The notes under the pieces: generated by a model
The model's input: only the letters and a program-made list of their open reading frames with translations
What the model was told of the DNA's origin: nothing
Database searches by the model: none
Part shown: positions 21,859 through 32,154 of the stretch, one piece after another
Layout of the letters: every line of letters begins with the position of its first letter
How positions within the stretch are numbered: position 1 is the first letter of the stretch
Source: Galdieria sulphuraria
Lineage: Eukaryota > Rhodophyta > Bangiophyceae > Galdieriales > Galdieriaceae
Direction: 5' to 3'
Assembly (NCBI RefSeq): GCF_000341285.1
Contig: NW_005178445.1
Coordinates: forward strand, 98,789-162,788
DNA length: 64,000 bases
Translations under genes and position numbers: made by a program

Positions 21859-24800
21859 ATGCCACCTCGAACCGAAAGGGCCGTCGAAGAAGAGAGTGTT
21901 GGCAAAGAGTACGACGTAGTATACGAGGTAATCATTCTTCTTTCAAGTGGACAAAAGCAGTTTTGTTAAACTCCACTAGGATGGTGAAATATTGCGGGAA
22001 CTGGATTTGTTCACACTGAGAGATACTAAAGGAAACTTGGTTCCGTTGGATTTATTGGACCAACCCCCTAAGAAAAGGCCAGCGCTTCAAGCAACGGGAT
22101 ATCTTTTACCTCCGGCTATCGAAAGTAAAGTTGCGAACGAAGGAACAACTTCCAACGGGGAAACTCCCCCTTTGAAGTTGCCGAAACTTCGTGTGAGACT
22201 GGCGAAAGTCACAGACTGGTGCGTCGAATATGGGGCTTATCCAGCACTGTGGATACAAACTACGGATAAATGGTATAGATTGCACAGGCCAGCTCCAGGC
22301 TACGAACCTTTTTTTGAACAGGCAGAACGTAAATTCTTGTATTGCTGTGCAGTTGTGGATATTATTGGAGCGTTCATTAGAGAAGGAAAACATGCTTCTG
22401 TTAAGAGAGTTGCCAAAGCTCTCCAAAGTAGAGAACTTTCTTTGGAATATCTATTGAATAACTCTGATTTGTTAAATTTTGTACGTGACCAACTCGAGTC
22501 TTTGGGAGATTCTTTGTTACTACAAACCGAGTTTGTGCAATACCTGAAAAATCCCATAGCTTTCTCGGAAAAGACAGAAAAGCCCAAAACTGTTGTTCAG
22601 TCGGAACAGAAGAGAAAAAGAGCTTCAGAGGAATCTCTCTCAAGTCATGTCGAGGAGTATTCTCCTTCACCACGTTTAACAAGAAGGAGGGAGAAGGAAC
22701 CTGAAGATGTTCACTTTGACGCTCATACTAGTACGTCTCATTCGAAAAAACAAATAATTCAAGACACAGATTCGGCTAATGGTTCGCACCCAAGTTGGCG
22801 AACGAGAAGAAAACGATCATTCATCAATACTGCGAAACAAGAGATTGATTCAGCTCCGTTACCCACAATAGAATTTGGCAAATATCCAAAACCAAGAAGA
22901 GGTCATCAAGTGAAGCTTTCTGATTGGAACGGAAAGGAATGTCTATCAGTTATACTGACTCTTGTAGAACTTCTTCATGTTCTGAGTGAAGATTCTTATT
23001 TCGATGAACTTTGTTTGAGTAGCAAGGTACCTAATTTGGTTTTGGATTGGAGAACTGTTGGAAGGGCAGTATTAGAACCTTGGAAGTACGATGTCTTTGG
23101 TGAACTAATTGCATGCTTAATACGGTTTCTCATGGCGGCATCAGGAATGGAAGCGAGAAGAGACTCGGTTGATTGGTTGACTTGGCAAGAGTTCATGCGT
23201 GATTATTTCTTGAAACGCCCTACAGGAAAAACGTTTCTAGAGAATGACGACGAGTTTACGTCAATTCTAGAAACTATGAGCAGAGTGGACTTTGTGGAGC
23301 TATCACAAGATACTCGCTTAGTTATAGTCGAACGTTTGGTGGACGCAGTTGTTGAGACGGAAGCCTTTCGAGACAAAATTAATGAGGCCACAGGTTATGA
23401 ACCAGAAACCAGTGGCAATGTTTTTTACGACAGTGACTATGAGTCTTTGGAAGATGATGAGTCTTCTTCTTCTAATGATGACACGTTCTTCTAGAGAACA
23501 AGAGAATGAAGTAAACCATGAAAATGGAAATATTCATGAGACCAATCAGAAGGCTCAAGAGTTAGCGAAAAAAGAGACAGTTTTAGAAAGAGTGGATTCC
23601 GTTCCTTTCCGAATTCGCGGGGTATGTGCTGGAAGAGATAGAGAAGGAGCTTTGTATTATATTTTGGGACGAGGTACCTCTTTAGCAATTTTTAGTTGTT
23701 TGGAACATCCTGTGGGTGGTGAAGAGTCTGAATGGTTTGTTGCTGAGACTAGAGATGAAATTATTGAGCTTTTAGAGAGTCTTGACAATAAGAGCGCTAT
23801 TGAGGAGAAACTTGTTGCCAATTTGCAAAACGTAGCATTGCGAGAATGGAAGCCAATGAGTGCCGAGAAGCAAATCAATGAAGGTTATGATTTTTCAGAT
23901 AGGGTATTTGGAAATTTGAATTCTGACAACTCGGAAGAAGAATATTTTTTACGTACGAATATAGAAGGACAATATCTCCCAAAGTCTCATCTTCTCATTC
24001 AGAAGGCTTTATTGTTCGCTGAACCGAAGTTGCCTTTTTGGTTGAGACAGAAGACCGAATATCTGGGCTTTCGTTCGAAAGAAGAAAGAGAATATTGGCT
24101 TCAAGATGTCGAAGAAGCCATCTCGGTTGAACAATTAAAGCAGTGCCTGATCGAGTTTTACGATATTATGTGCTATGACATGCTTGCCAGTCCTTCAGGA
24201 TCACAAGAGCTCTTGCATTTCTTTGGTATTCCTGTATCATGGTCAGAAGAACAAGCGAGACACGTCCGGCGGTCGACACAAGAAGCTAAGAATCCAACCC
24301 AATTATTCATTGCTATTCGCTCCTTTTTTTCGAATATTTTGATTCCTCTTTGCCGAGAATGTAAGGCGCAAGAAATTTCTCAGAGTCATTATTCGAAACT
24401 AAGAAAGGATCTATTACTTCCCAAAAGAAATGAAGGATATCATGGCGAAATTGATCTAGTAGAATTCGTAGCTTTCAATAGAGGTGATCCTCTTATATAC
24501 TGTCGGACAGGTCATCTTTCTCATTACTATGAGAAACTTTTGCCATTTTCCGAACTTCATATCGAAGATATTGCACCTCTCAAATCCGTACAGAGAGGTA
24601 TAGTTGAGCATATTGGTTTTTACAGAGGACCTTCCTTCTGCATTCAAGTAGTTCGACTTTTATTGATGGAAGACGCTGAGAGTGAAGAGTCATTTTTTAG
24701 GCTCGACTGTTTTTGTCGAGCAGATGCATTTCTTCCCGACTATTTGATGAAAGAAAGGATCTATTTGAAGTCCTTGGAAAGGGGTTGGTCAGAAGGAGAT

Positions 24801-26318
24801 GAATTTGAAAGCTTCTTTATTAAGGATGGTCTGTTGATTCCACGTCGTGGAGTTATCATTAAAAGCTTAGTTATCGCTCCGAATGGTTATCCAGGAAGTG
24901 AGATCATGAGAAAGAGTGATTTAGCTATTCCAACGAATCAAATATCAAACGGCATGACCTTTTTACCGCAGGATAGTTCATTTATGGAACAAGAGTCACC
25001 AATGCAACTGGATACAGTCTTGGAAGGATCACCTAAAGGTCATGAACCAATGACTGTGGACGAAAGAGAAGATCAATCTTTAGAAGAATTGATTGTGAAT
25101 AACAGTGAGAAGAAGGATGCAGGAGGAGAAGAGAATCTTTCAGAAGTTTCATTTGAAGAAGAAGAAGATAGAATTCAAAAGTTGTGGAATGCATTGGTTG
25201 GGATTGAAGAATCAGGACAAGATGACTCAAACAACGCTGGCTGGATAGAATACATGACTGTGTCTGAGGATCGTCTTGATCTTGCAGTTGATACCAATCC
25301 GGAGTCTTTTGCGTTCATCGATGATTTTTATGATCCCTACGATCAAGCATATGACTTTAGCCAGTTTCAAGCAGGAGTTGAGACACGTGCGAGGAGTCTG
25401 AGAAGTCATTCTGCATTGGAAGAGGAAGATGGTCGAGGTGAAGGTGTTGGCTCACTTCGAAAGAGAGCAGGAGAGTGGGATCCTTGGGAGAGCATTGAGG
25501 TGACTTGGATTCAACCTATTGATGCAAGTATGGAATCATTTCGATTTCTCAGTCCGTGGGAACTTTATCCTTTGAGTCAACAAGGAATGAGTTTTATTTA
25601 CCATCCACTTATATGTAGGCCACATTTGAAGGAAACCAGTAACTCAGGAATGCGCATTTCGGGTCTTGGTCGTAATAATATGAGAGGAGAACCTTTTTCA
25701 GCCCGCAAATCTGCATTTCGTATGGAAGGTTCGAGGTCTCATGATCGACGCAATACGAATTATAATGTCGTAAAGAGGAAGAGAATCGATTTGTCATCAG
25801 CATATTGTCTTGCATGTGAGCTACCTATGGAAGATGCAAGTAATCCTTTGATTGCTTGTGATGGCCCTTGTCAGAAAACTTTTCATTATGAGTGTGCTCC
25901 CGGAGACGAAAGTGAACGTCCACCAATAGAGTCTATTGAACTTTATGCTTCTGATGAAAGACCTCTTTGGCAATGCCACAACTGCACTAGTGGTGAGCAT
26001 ATTTGTTTCTCATGTGGAAGACCAGGACATATTGCTGATGTCAATGATCCTCTAAGAAAGTGCAGCTTAGGAAGTTGTGGACGTTTCTATCACAACTCTT
26101 GCGCTCAACAAGAACCATTGGCCAGACTTGCATCGGATGGAAATTGGTTTCGTTGCCCACAACATTACTGTGTTGTTTGTGAAGAATCGGGTGATTCCCG
26201 TCCAATGATCAAGTGTATCTATTGCCCAAGAGCTTGGCATGTGCAATGTGCACATGGAGAAGGTTTAGATATGATAACAATGAAGTTTGCAAGATGTCCT
26301 GCCCATAAAAGGCGTTGA
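21859..26318 (+). CDS. RFD/DDT/PHD chromatin protein (1,451 aa)
   Basis: Three exons are proposed: 21859-21927, 21980-23442 and 23495-26318. The first intron (52 nt, GTAATC...ACTAG) is clear. The second (23443-23494, 52 nt, GTCTTT donor) is needed to change frame and is weaker. Residues about 89-152 resemble the replication-foci (RFTS) domain of DNMT1-type proteins ([22 protein letters not shown]). A DDT-like helix set follows near residues 340-375. A long acidic region ends in zinc fingers from about residue 1280: [10 protein letters not shown]...[36 protein letters not shown] and [16 protein letters not shown], i.e. tandem PHD fingers of the NSD/EDM2 kind that read histone tails. There is no methyltransferase domain. 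It is likely a nuclear chromatin reader or remodeller accessory protein. Confidence 0.75.
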
Positions 26319-26326
26319 CTGTATTT

Positions 26327-27772
26327 TTACACTTCATCGTGAGAGGAATGATGAAGAATTTCAGTTGGTAGTTTGTGAAAGTGCATGTCTCCACCTACAA
26401 GTCTATCCATAAAGTTTTCTACTTGTAATGTATCGGTTGCATTGGGACATTTGGCAAATTTCATGTTACTAAAAATCGATGTCACAAAGAAAGCACGTTC
26501 AGCAACAACAGAATAACGCACCTCATTTTCCATGCTACCAGAGTTGAGTTGAAACAAACACTCGAGTCCGTACCAAATTCTTCAAGCCAACGTTTAGGAC
26601 AATGTTCCCAAGTAATTGAAGAAAATTGGAATATGGAGTCTCGGTATCTTTGTTAGGACAGTCAAGTTAATAGTCTATTGTTTCCAAGTCACCTACCTTG
26701 AAGTCAAATTCTTCCAAAAGAGCAGAGCAAATTCGTCATTAGCACAGAAAATGAAAAGAATACATATCTTCTCTTTGTGTGCAAGACAGTCTGATACGAT
26801 TTTATTCCAGTTATCGACTCCAAACTTATTCGAAACGTTCTTCATATCATCCGAGGAGGTTGCTGATGAATTCAACTTGGCTTTGCTTAAAACTTGTTTC
26901 AGAAATCCATGAATATCCTTTCTTTGCATATGTTCTAAATGAAAAGTATCTGGAAGACTAGTTGCCTTGCTATTGGGCTGAAATCCTAACAGTACAGGAT
27001 ACTTCTCAATACCATATAGTTTCATGAGCTCTGAATCTATGTCATCCTTGTGAATAATTCCGAAAATAATAGATTCTGCATAAGTTGAAGACAATGCTTT
27101 CAATAGCACAGAGGGTGCCTTCCTCATGGTTGCCAACAATACGTGAGGAAGTTCCGGTTCATTTCTCAAGAAAGGTTCTATTCCAGCACTCTTCACTTGC
27201 GCAACAAACGAAGGAATTCTTTCTTCTACAAAACTTAACAAAGACTTGCTAGTTCTGTCTCCCTGATACTCAACAGGTATTTTGTTCTTTTTGTTGGATA
27301 AACGAAACAAAAAAATTGTTGGAAAACCTCGAACTTGGTATCTAAACACATTCTCAGCGAATTGTATTGTATAAAAACTTTAACTGTCACCTTTGGGAAA
27401 GATTTGGATACTTTTCTGCGTTCACAGCACCAACTCTTACAGCGTCCTTCAATCTACTCGCAACTTTTTTGTAAACCGGCTCTAGCTGCTTGCAATAACC
27501 ACACCAAGGAGCGTAAAACTCGACTAGCCTGTTGCTTCATCAGATTACATAAAAATACTTTCTATTTCCTACCAGTTCTCCGAAGAGCCTAAAACTTCCT
27601 TTTCAAAAGTACGCTGATCTAGCTCAATAACATTTGAATAGTTATCATATGGTAAACAATGTACAAAGTAAACATAATAAACCAAAATGTATGCAGAAAT
27701 AGAAAGCCAAAAACGAAAAGAAAGCGACTTTAAGGCATGGTATTGAATAAAAGTTTGACAAGTTTCTGCCAT
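26327..27772 (-). CDS. P5/PDIA6-like protein disulfide isomerase
   Basis: The protein forms and shuffles disulfide bonds in the ER. Exon 1 (27772-27573) encodes a signal-anchor-like N-terminus and [11 protein letters not shown]. Exon 2 (27528-27391) carries [17 protein letters not shown], so the active site is CGYC. Exon 3 (27341-26697) has [12 protein letters not shown] and a second thioredoxin-like b domain with [11 protein letters not shown]. Introns are 44, 49 and 49 nt (27529-27572, 27342-27390, 26648-26696). The last part needs one further splice that I could not place. The frame that resembles P5 C-termini ([11 protein letters not shown]) ends in HDEV just 8 bp from the convergent PHD gene stop, and this resembles an ER-retention tetrapeptide. 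A single catalytic a domain distinguishes it from classical PDI. Confidence 0.82.
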
Positions 27773-27879
27773 TCTGAAAAGGATTTCTAATACTCAATAC
27801 AGTCTCGTTCTCATTTACTTTCGGATGAAAACTTGTTTAATACAATAAAGCAAATATATTCCTTTTCTACCATACAAGT

Positions 27880-28388
27880 TTATGATGTGCCAACTTGATA
27901 ACCTCTTGGCTTTCGACGAACTTGAAGAGGGTTGTCTTCTTCGTCAAAGTCCTCCTCAAATCTTGTCTTTGGCCTTTTTGCCTCTCTAGTAATATCTGAA
28001 TGCGATAAATCCCAATCATAAGAGGCCATATAGGCTGGCTTTATCATATCTCTCGTTTTGCCTGTTGCCCCTGGAACCACATGATATGGTCTAGGATATG
28101 GTATCTTATAATGAATTCCCAACTCTAAGCGAGTTCTTCCTTCAAAGAGTTTTTCTTCTATTTCCTCCTTTCCTGTGATAGTCTTATTCTGGTGAAATAG
28201 CCTATCTGCTTCTTCCCTTATATATTGTGCTTCCTCAGGTTCTTTCCCTATTCAAAGCAGTTTAGTGGAAGAAATCAAAGATGGCAAGAGCTCCTTAACA
28301 TACAATTCTTTGCCACGCGCAGTATATCTCTATAAAGTCGTAAAACTTGTCTTTTCAGGTTTTGTTGGGACATGACAGTCGTTTTCAT
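27880..28388 (-). CDS. LYR-motif protein (Complex1_LYR family)
   Basis: LYR proteins are small mitochondrial matrix factors that bind acyl carrier protein and support Fe-S transfer and respiratory complex assembly. Two exons (28388-28304 and 28247-27880, 56-nt intron) encode 150 aa. The N-terminal helix contains the LYR signature in KRQVLRLYRDILRVAK, followed by a second helix with IREEADRLFHQN and a third with IEEKLFEGRTRLELG. The basic and aromatic tail (YKIPYPRPYHVVPG) extends beyond the LYR fold. A second in-frame ATG at 28373 is an alternative start. The exact member (SDHAF1-, LYRM- or assembly-factor type) cannot be settled from sequence alone. Confidence 0.8.
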
Positions 28389-28659
28389 AACCCACAATAT
28401 GGTCAATTCATTATCAAATTTGTTGAATCCCAATATCTCTATTATACACTTAATACTGATAATTCTGAAGTTTTAGCAACTCTATAACAAAGCAGCATAT
28501 TCAATCAAATTGGTCATTCATATTCGAAAAGAAAGCGTTCTGTTTTTATAGAAACTACATTTTACGCCACAAAAACATGATGAAAACTGTTCTCCGGCAA
28601 ACTTGATAATCTTTTTTTATCATCGAAAACATTTATTCAATTGGCAAAGCAGACAGATA

Positions 28660-29823
28660 ATGATCTCCCTATCGGTATGTGACCTTCTGGACTAGCACAA
28701 AGATAAGAATAAAGTATCCTAGTTAGAGTTTCCTCATCCCGTTGAAATTGAAATAGTCAGTGAGTGGTTCATGTCTTTGGGAGCTTGTGCAGTTGAAGTT
28801 TCCAACCAAATTGTGGAAACTGATGGCCCCTGTAACACAAAAGCTGAAGAGGCAAGTCTATTGAGTTTCCTACTATCGACTGGCCAAACCTAATGAAAAA
28901 GGGTATGTTTAGTTTAGCAGTTCTTCTGGGACGAAAAGAAAAACTTTTCGTGTTTTACTTCCTTGTGATGTCTCTTCAGAGGATTTTCTGATGAGCCTTG
29001 CGTCATTTTCCGAGTGGAATCAAATCAAGGTACTGGAAAAGGCCACGGTTGAGGAAACTGACTGGGTAGAGAGAGTTCGAGAAAGTTTTATACCTATCAC
29101 TATTGGAAGGTTATACATACGTTGTCCTTGGCACTCGATTCCAGAAACTTCAACAGGAAAAGACGAGCTAGTGCATATGATTATTCATCCAGGAATGGGC
29201 TTTGGAACTGGTGAGCACCCTACCACAAGGTTGGTTATATACTCCGAGTCGTCAATGGCACTTTTACAATATCAGACTATGTTTGAGTTGGTTACAAAGA
29301 ACCGTTCAAGGGGGAGAAAAGCTGTTAGATTATGGTAGCGGTTCCGGTATATTATGTATTGCAGCGTCCCGAATGGGATGTGAACTTTGTCATGGTTGGT
29401 GTTTTGTTTCTGCATTCTTTGTTGGATAAGATATTGAATCGTTCCAAGGTGTCGAAATAGACATCGATAGCATACGTAACGCAGAAGAAAACCAAAGTCT
29501 CAATAGCATATCGAATATTTCTTTTTTCCAGCCACTGGAAGCTCCTTCATGTTGTTACGATATTATAGTATCGAATATTTTATTTCATCCTTTGGTTGAC
29601 TTGGCAGAAAAATTCTCACAGTGCTCTAGAATAGGAACGAGGATTGCGTTGTCAGGTATTTTATGTGGTCAAGCAGAGGTAGGACAATATAATTCTTGTA
29701 AATGCTTGAAACAGACAAATTTCTCTTTAGTCTCTTAAAGCTATTTATGAAGACGTTGGGTTTAAGTTTGAAGATACAATGATAGAAAACGAATGGTGTC
29801 TGATAACTGGAAAGAAAATTTAA
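28660..29823 (+). CDS. prmA: PrmA-like ribosomal protein L11 methyltransferase
   Basis: PrmA trimethylates ribosomal protein L11, and in algae it would act on an organellar or imported ribosome. Six exons give 298 aa. Introns are 28675-28722 (48), 28852-28912 (61, GC donor), 29230-29275 (46), 29389-29448 (60) and 29679-29730 (52). The N-terminal domain reads [20 protein letters not shown]. The catalytic part has [16 protein letters not shown], then SAM motif [33 protein letters not shown], and the substrate motif [13 protein letters not shown]. It ends with [10 protein letters not shown]. The prokaryote-like core with introns suggests an endosymbiotic or old bacterial origin followed by intron gain. 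No long transit peptide is visible at this start. Confidence 0.88.
28852..28912 (+). other. Probable GC-AG intron in the PrmA gene
   Basis: The only junction that restores the PrmA frame uses a donor GCAAGT after GAAGAG and an acceptor ATGTTTAG at 28912 (61 nt). GCAAGT is the standard context of rare GC-AG introns. Whole-gene length becomes divisible by three only with this choice. Confidence 0.55.
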
Positions 29824-29939
29824 CCGAACATGAGAGTAACTTGAACGTGGAATACAGTTACGACATTTGTCACGTTAACAGTCATGAGTTCTTAAAGAGT
29901 AACACTTTGTCACCTCAGCTTTCAGGTCTTTGTTAAGTT

Positions 29940-31772
29940 TCATGAGACTAACAGGCTTGATTTTTCGGTATCCACTGTATCAAAGTTGCTGATCGTTATT
30001 TCACTAAAACTCTTATCCTGTTGTACTTGAATACGGTCAATACTCTTCAGAACAAGCAACTCATAAAAATATTGTGCAGCTTGTCTTCTTCGAGAAGAAA
30101 TGCTATTGGAAGAGCTTACTTGGTGTAAAAACTCTGAAAAGGTTATCTTAGGTTGTGTAATGTTTTCTTCTGAAGATGTACCGTATTGACGAATCATATG
30201 CAGTGTTTGAATGGTTCTTGAACTTATGCTCAGTTGAGTTTGTGTCAAAGTATTCTGCTTTTTCAAATGGTATTCCTTATCTTCTTCATTATATGGTTTC
30301 GGCATATTGGATGTATTCAACGGAATTTCCGATAGACAGGAAGCATTCATTCCAGCTGACATTAGTATACTTTCATTTGTAGCTGGGAGCTGAAATGAAT
30401 CTTGTTCAAACGGTATTTGTTCTCCCCAATCGTTGTCTTGCACTGAAAAAGTTACAGAATCACGTCCGGGTGAGAATAATGGACTAGCATGGAAGGCAGC
30501 ATTGTCCGCATGTCGTAGTTGAGGAAGGCTGAGATTTCCTTGAGAGTAATATGATATCATAGGTTCGATAGTTGTGGTGTAGATTGGAGGAATGCAAGGA
30601 AGCTTGAAGCTTGGTTCAAGTATCATATGTAACCACGTCTCTGCATTTTCTTCTGGAACTCGAGATATGTGAGATTGAGGTCGGTAAACTAAGTCCTTGG
30701 TATCCGAAAGATGTCTCTTCAGTGTTTTTGCACTTATTTCAGAGTTTCTATCGATGGCAAAAATACAAGTATTGGAATCAGTTTTTCTCTTTTTGGCATT
30801 ATTTTGTTCTTGTTGGTTGATTTCCAATGGAAGAGGCGACTCTTGGAGCAATATAGAGTCTCCTCTTCCTGTTGTATTATCCAGGGGAAATGAAGTTTCA
30901 TGTCTTTGTTCGAAGTTTGGAGATGTTTCGAAAACAGAGTCCGCATCCATTTCCATAGAAAAATTCCAATCGGAATTATCTTGTTCTTTTCTGTTTCCTT
31001 GTACTCCAGAAAGTCTCTCTAATGAAATTCGACCAGAAAGACTTCCTCGACTTTCTCGACGAAGTACTTCAGGGGATTGCAAAGAAGCACGCGCCGAAAG
31101 AGGTGTTAAATTCATATTGACAGTCTCTCTATGCAGCATCTCATGATCATCCCAATGTTCCAAGGCTGCGTCTGGCATCTGATAGATAAAATCCATGTCA
31201 ACCGGAGGAAGAGTAATGTCTTCAGGTCGCGCACGAAATCGAGAAAGCGACTGAGCTGTTTCATTCCAACGAAACTCAGAAGATGACAAGGTACAAGCCA
31301 TGTCAGTGTCCATGTCCAATAGCATGTCAATATCTAGAATGCTTGAAGTTTCTGAAAACCTATCCAACTCATAGCGAGACCTTTTCGAAGATTTCTTGGA
31401 GCTTTCTTCCCGTTTTAGTTGGGACGTATCGTCAACGCCTTCCATAGTAATAGCGGAATACGGTGCAACAGTTGTTCCAGGGGCTAGATCGACAGTGTTT
31501 CCTTGAAAGACAAGCTGCAACTTATTCAAAGCTTCTCGGCTATCGATAAACAAATAATGAGCTTTCCTGGAGTAAATTCGTACTATTCCTAGAAGCAGGT
31601 TGGATGAAAGTCTCAACGCAAAAGATAACTCTGGGGACTGTAGCTGTTCACATGCAGCAACAACATCTGTGCTAAATACCTGAGTTTTGCTAAGCTTATG
31701 TTGGAGATGAGCTGCAAGCCATATCTTTCCCAAAGGTCCCTTTTTGGTTAAAATGATTGGCGAGTAAAACAT
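29940..31772 (-). CDS. RAD21: Rad21/Rec8-type cohesin kleisin
   Basis: The kleisin bridges the SMC1/SMC3 heads and closes the cohesin ring that holds sister chromatids together. The single-exon 610-aa product begins with the family hallmark MFYSPIILTKKGPLGKIWLAAHL-type N-terminal domain (kept here as FYSPIILTKKGPLGKIW) and HKLSKTQV. A long acidic, serine-rich linker holds candidate separase/phosphorylation regions. The C-terminal winged helix contains SRRRQAAQYFYELLVLKS. It could be the mitotic Rad21/Scc1 or the meiotic Rec8, and the sequence alone does not decide. The gene is convergent with PrmA (116 bp gap) and divergent from the FNR-J gene. Confidence 0.9.
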   Translation of the reverse strand: MFYSPIILTKKGPLGKIWLAAHLQHKLSKTQVFSTDVVAACEQLQSPELSFALRLSSNLLLGIVRIYSRKAHYLFIDSREALNKLQLVFQGNTVDLAPGTTVAPYSAITMEGVDDTSQLKREESSKKSSKRSRYELDRFSETSSILDIDMLLDMDTDMACTLSSSEFRWNETAQSLSRFRARPEDITLPPVDMDFIYQMPDAALEHWDDHEMLHRETVNMNLTPLSARASLQSPEVLRRESRGSLSGRISLERLSGVQGNRKEQDNSDWNFSMEMDADSVFETSPNFEQRHETSFPLDNTTGRGDSILLQESPLPLEINQQEQNNAKKRKTDSNTCIFAIDRNSEISAKTLKRHLSDTKDLVYRPQSHISRVPEENAETWLHMILEPSFKLPCIPPIYTTTIEPMISYYSQGNLSLPQLRHADNAAFHASPLFSPGRDSVTFSVQDNDWGEQIPFEQDSFQLPATNESILMSAGMNASCLSEIPLNTSNMPKPYNEEDKEYHLKKQNTLTQTQLSISSRTIQTLHMIRQYGTSSEENITQPKITFSEFLHQVSSSNSISSRRRQAAQYFYELLVLKSIDRIQVQQDKSFSEITISNFDTVDTEKSSLLVS

Positions 31773-32154
31773 GGTCTTTCACAGGATTTGTTACCAACGA
31801 GTTGAACAAACTATCAAATTCGCTTCTGAATGCCTATCATGTCCCACTTAGAAGGCGGGCTCTTGCATTTGATTGGTTTGAAGAAACCCGCTCTGAATGG
31901 ACAAACCAAGAAGAAGGGCTGGTCTTTTTTGCAAGAGGGTGCGGTTTTTCTTTGAGAAGAAAAAAACTTGTAGCCAACAACTAAATTAGATAGAACGTTT
32001 CGTTTGGTTTCTACCTGGTTGCTTATAGTGTTACTATATTCATATAGCGATAGAGATAATAGACTTTAGAAAATTCTTCATCTAAACACGTTCCTATAGA
32101 AAGAAACGTTGCAAATCCCAATTTTGTTAACTGATTCACTTTGAACACGTTCAA

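Noticed and set aside
21563-21919. 118-codon + frame upstream of the PHD gene
   Set aside because: It overlaps the first exon of the PHD gene in another frame, has no domain, and lies where the divergent promoters should be.
31757-31984. 75-codon + frame between Rad21 and the FNR-J gene
   Set aside because: It has no ATG at its start, overlaps the Rad21 start codon, and shows no domain.
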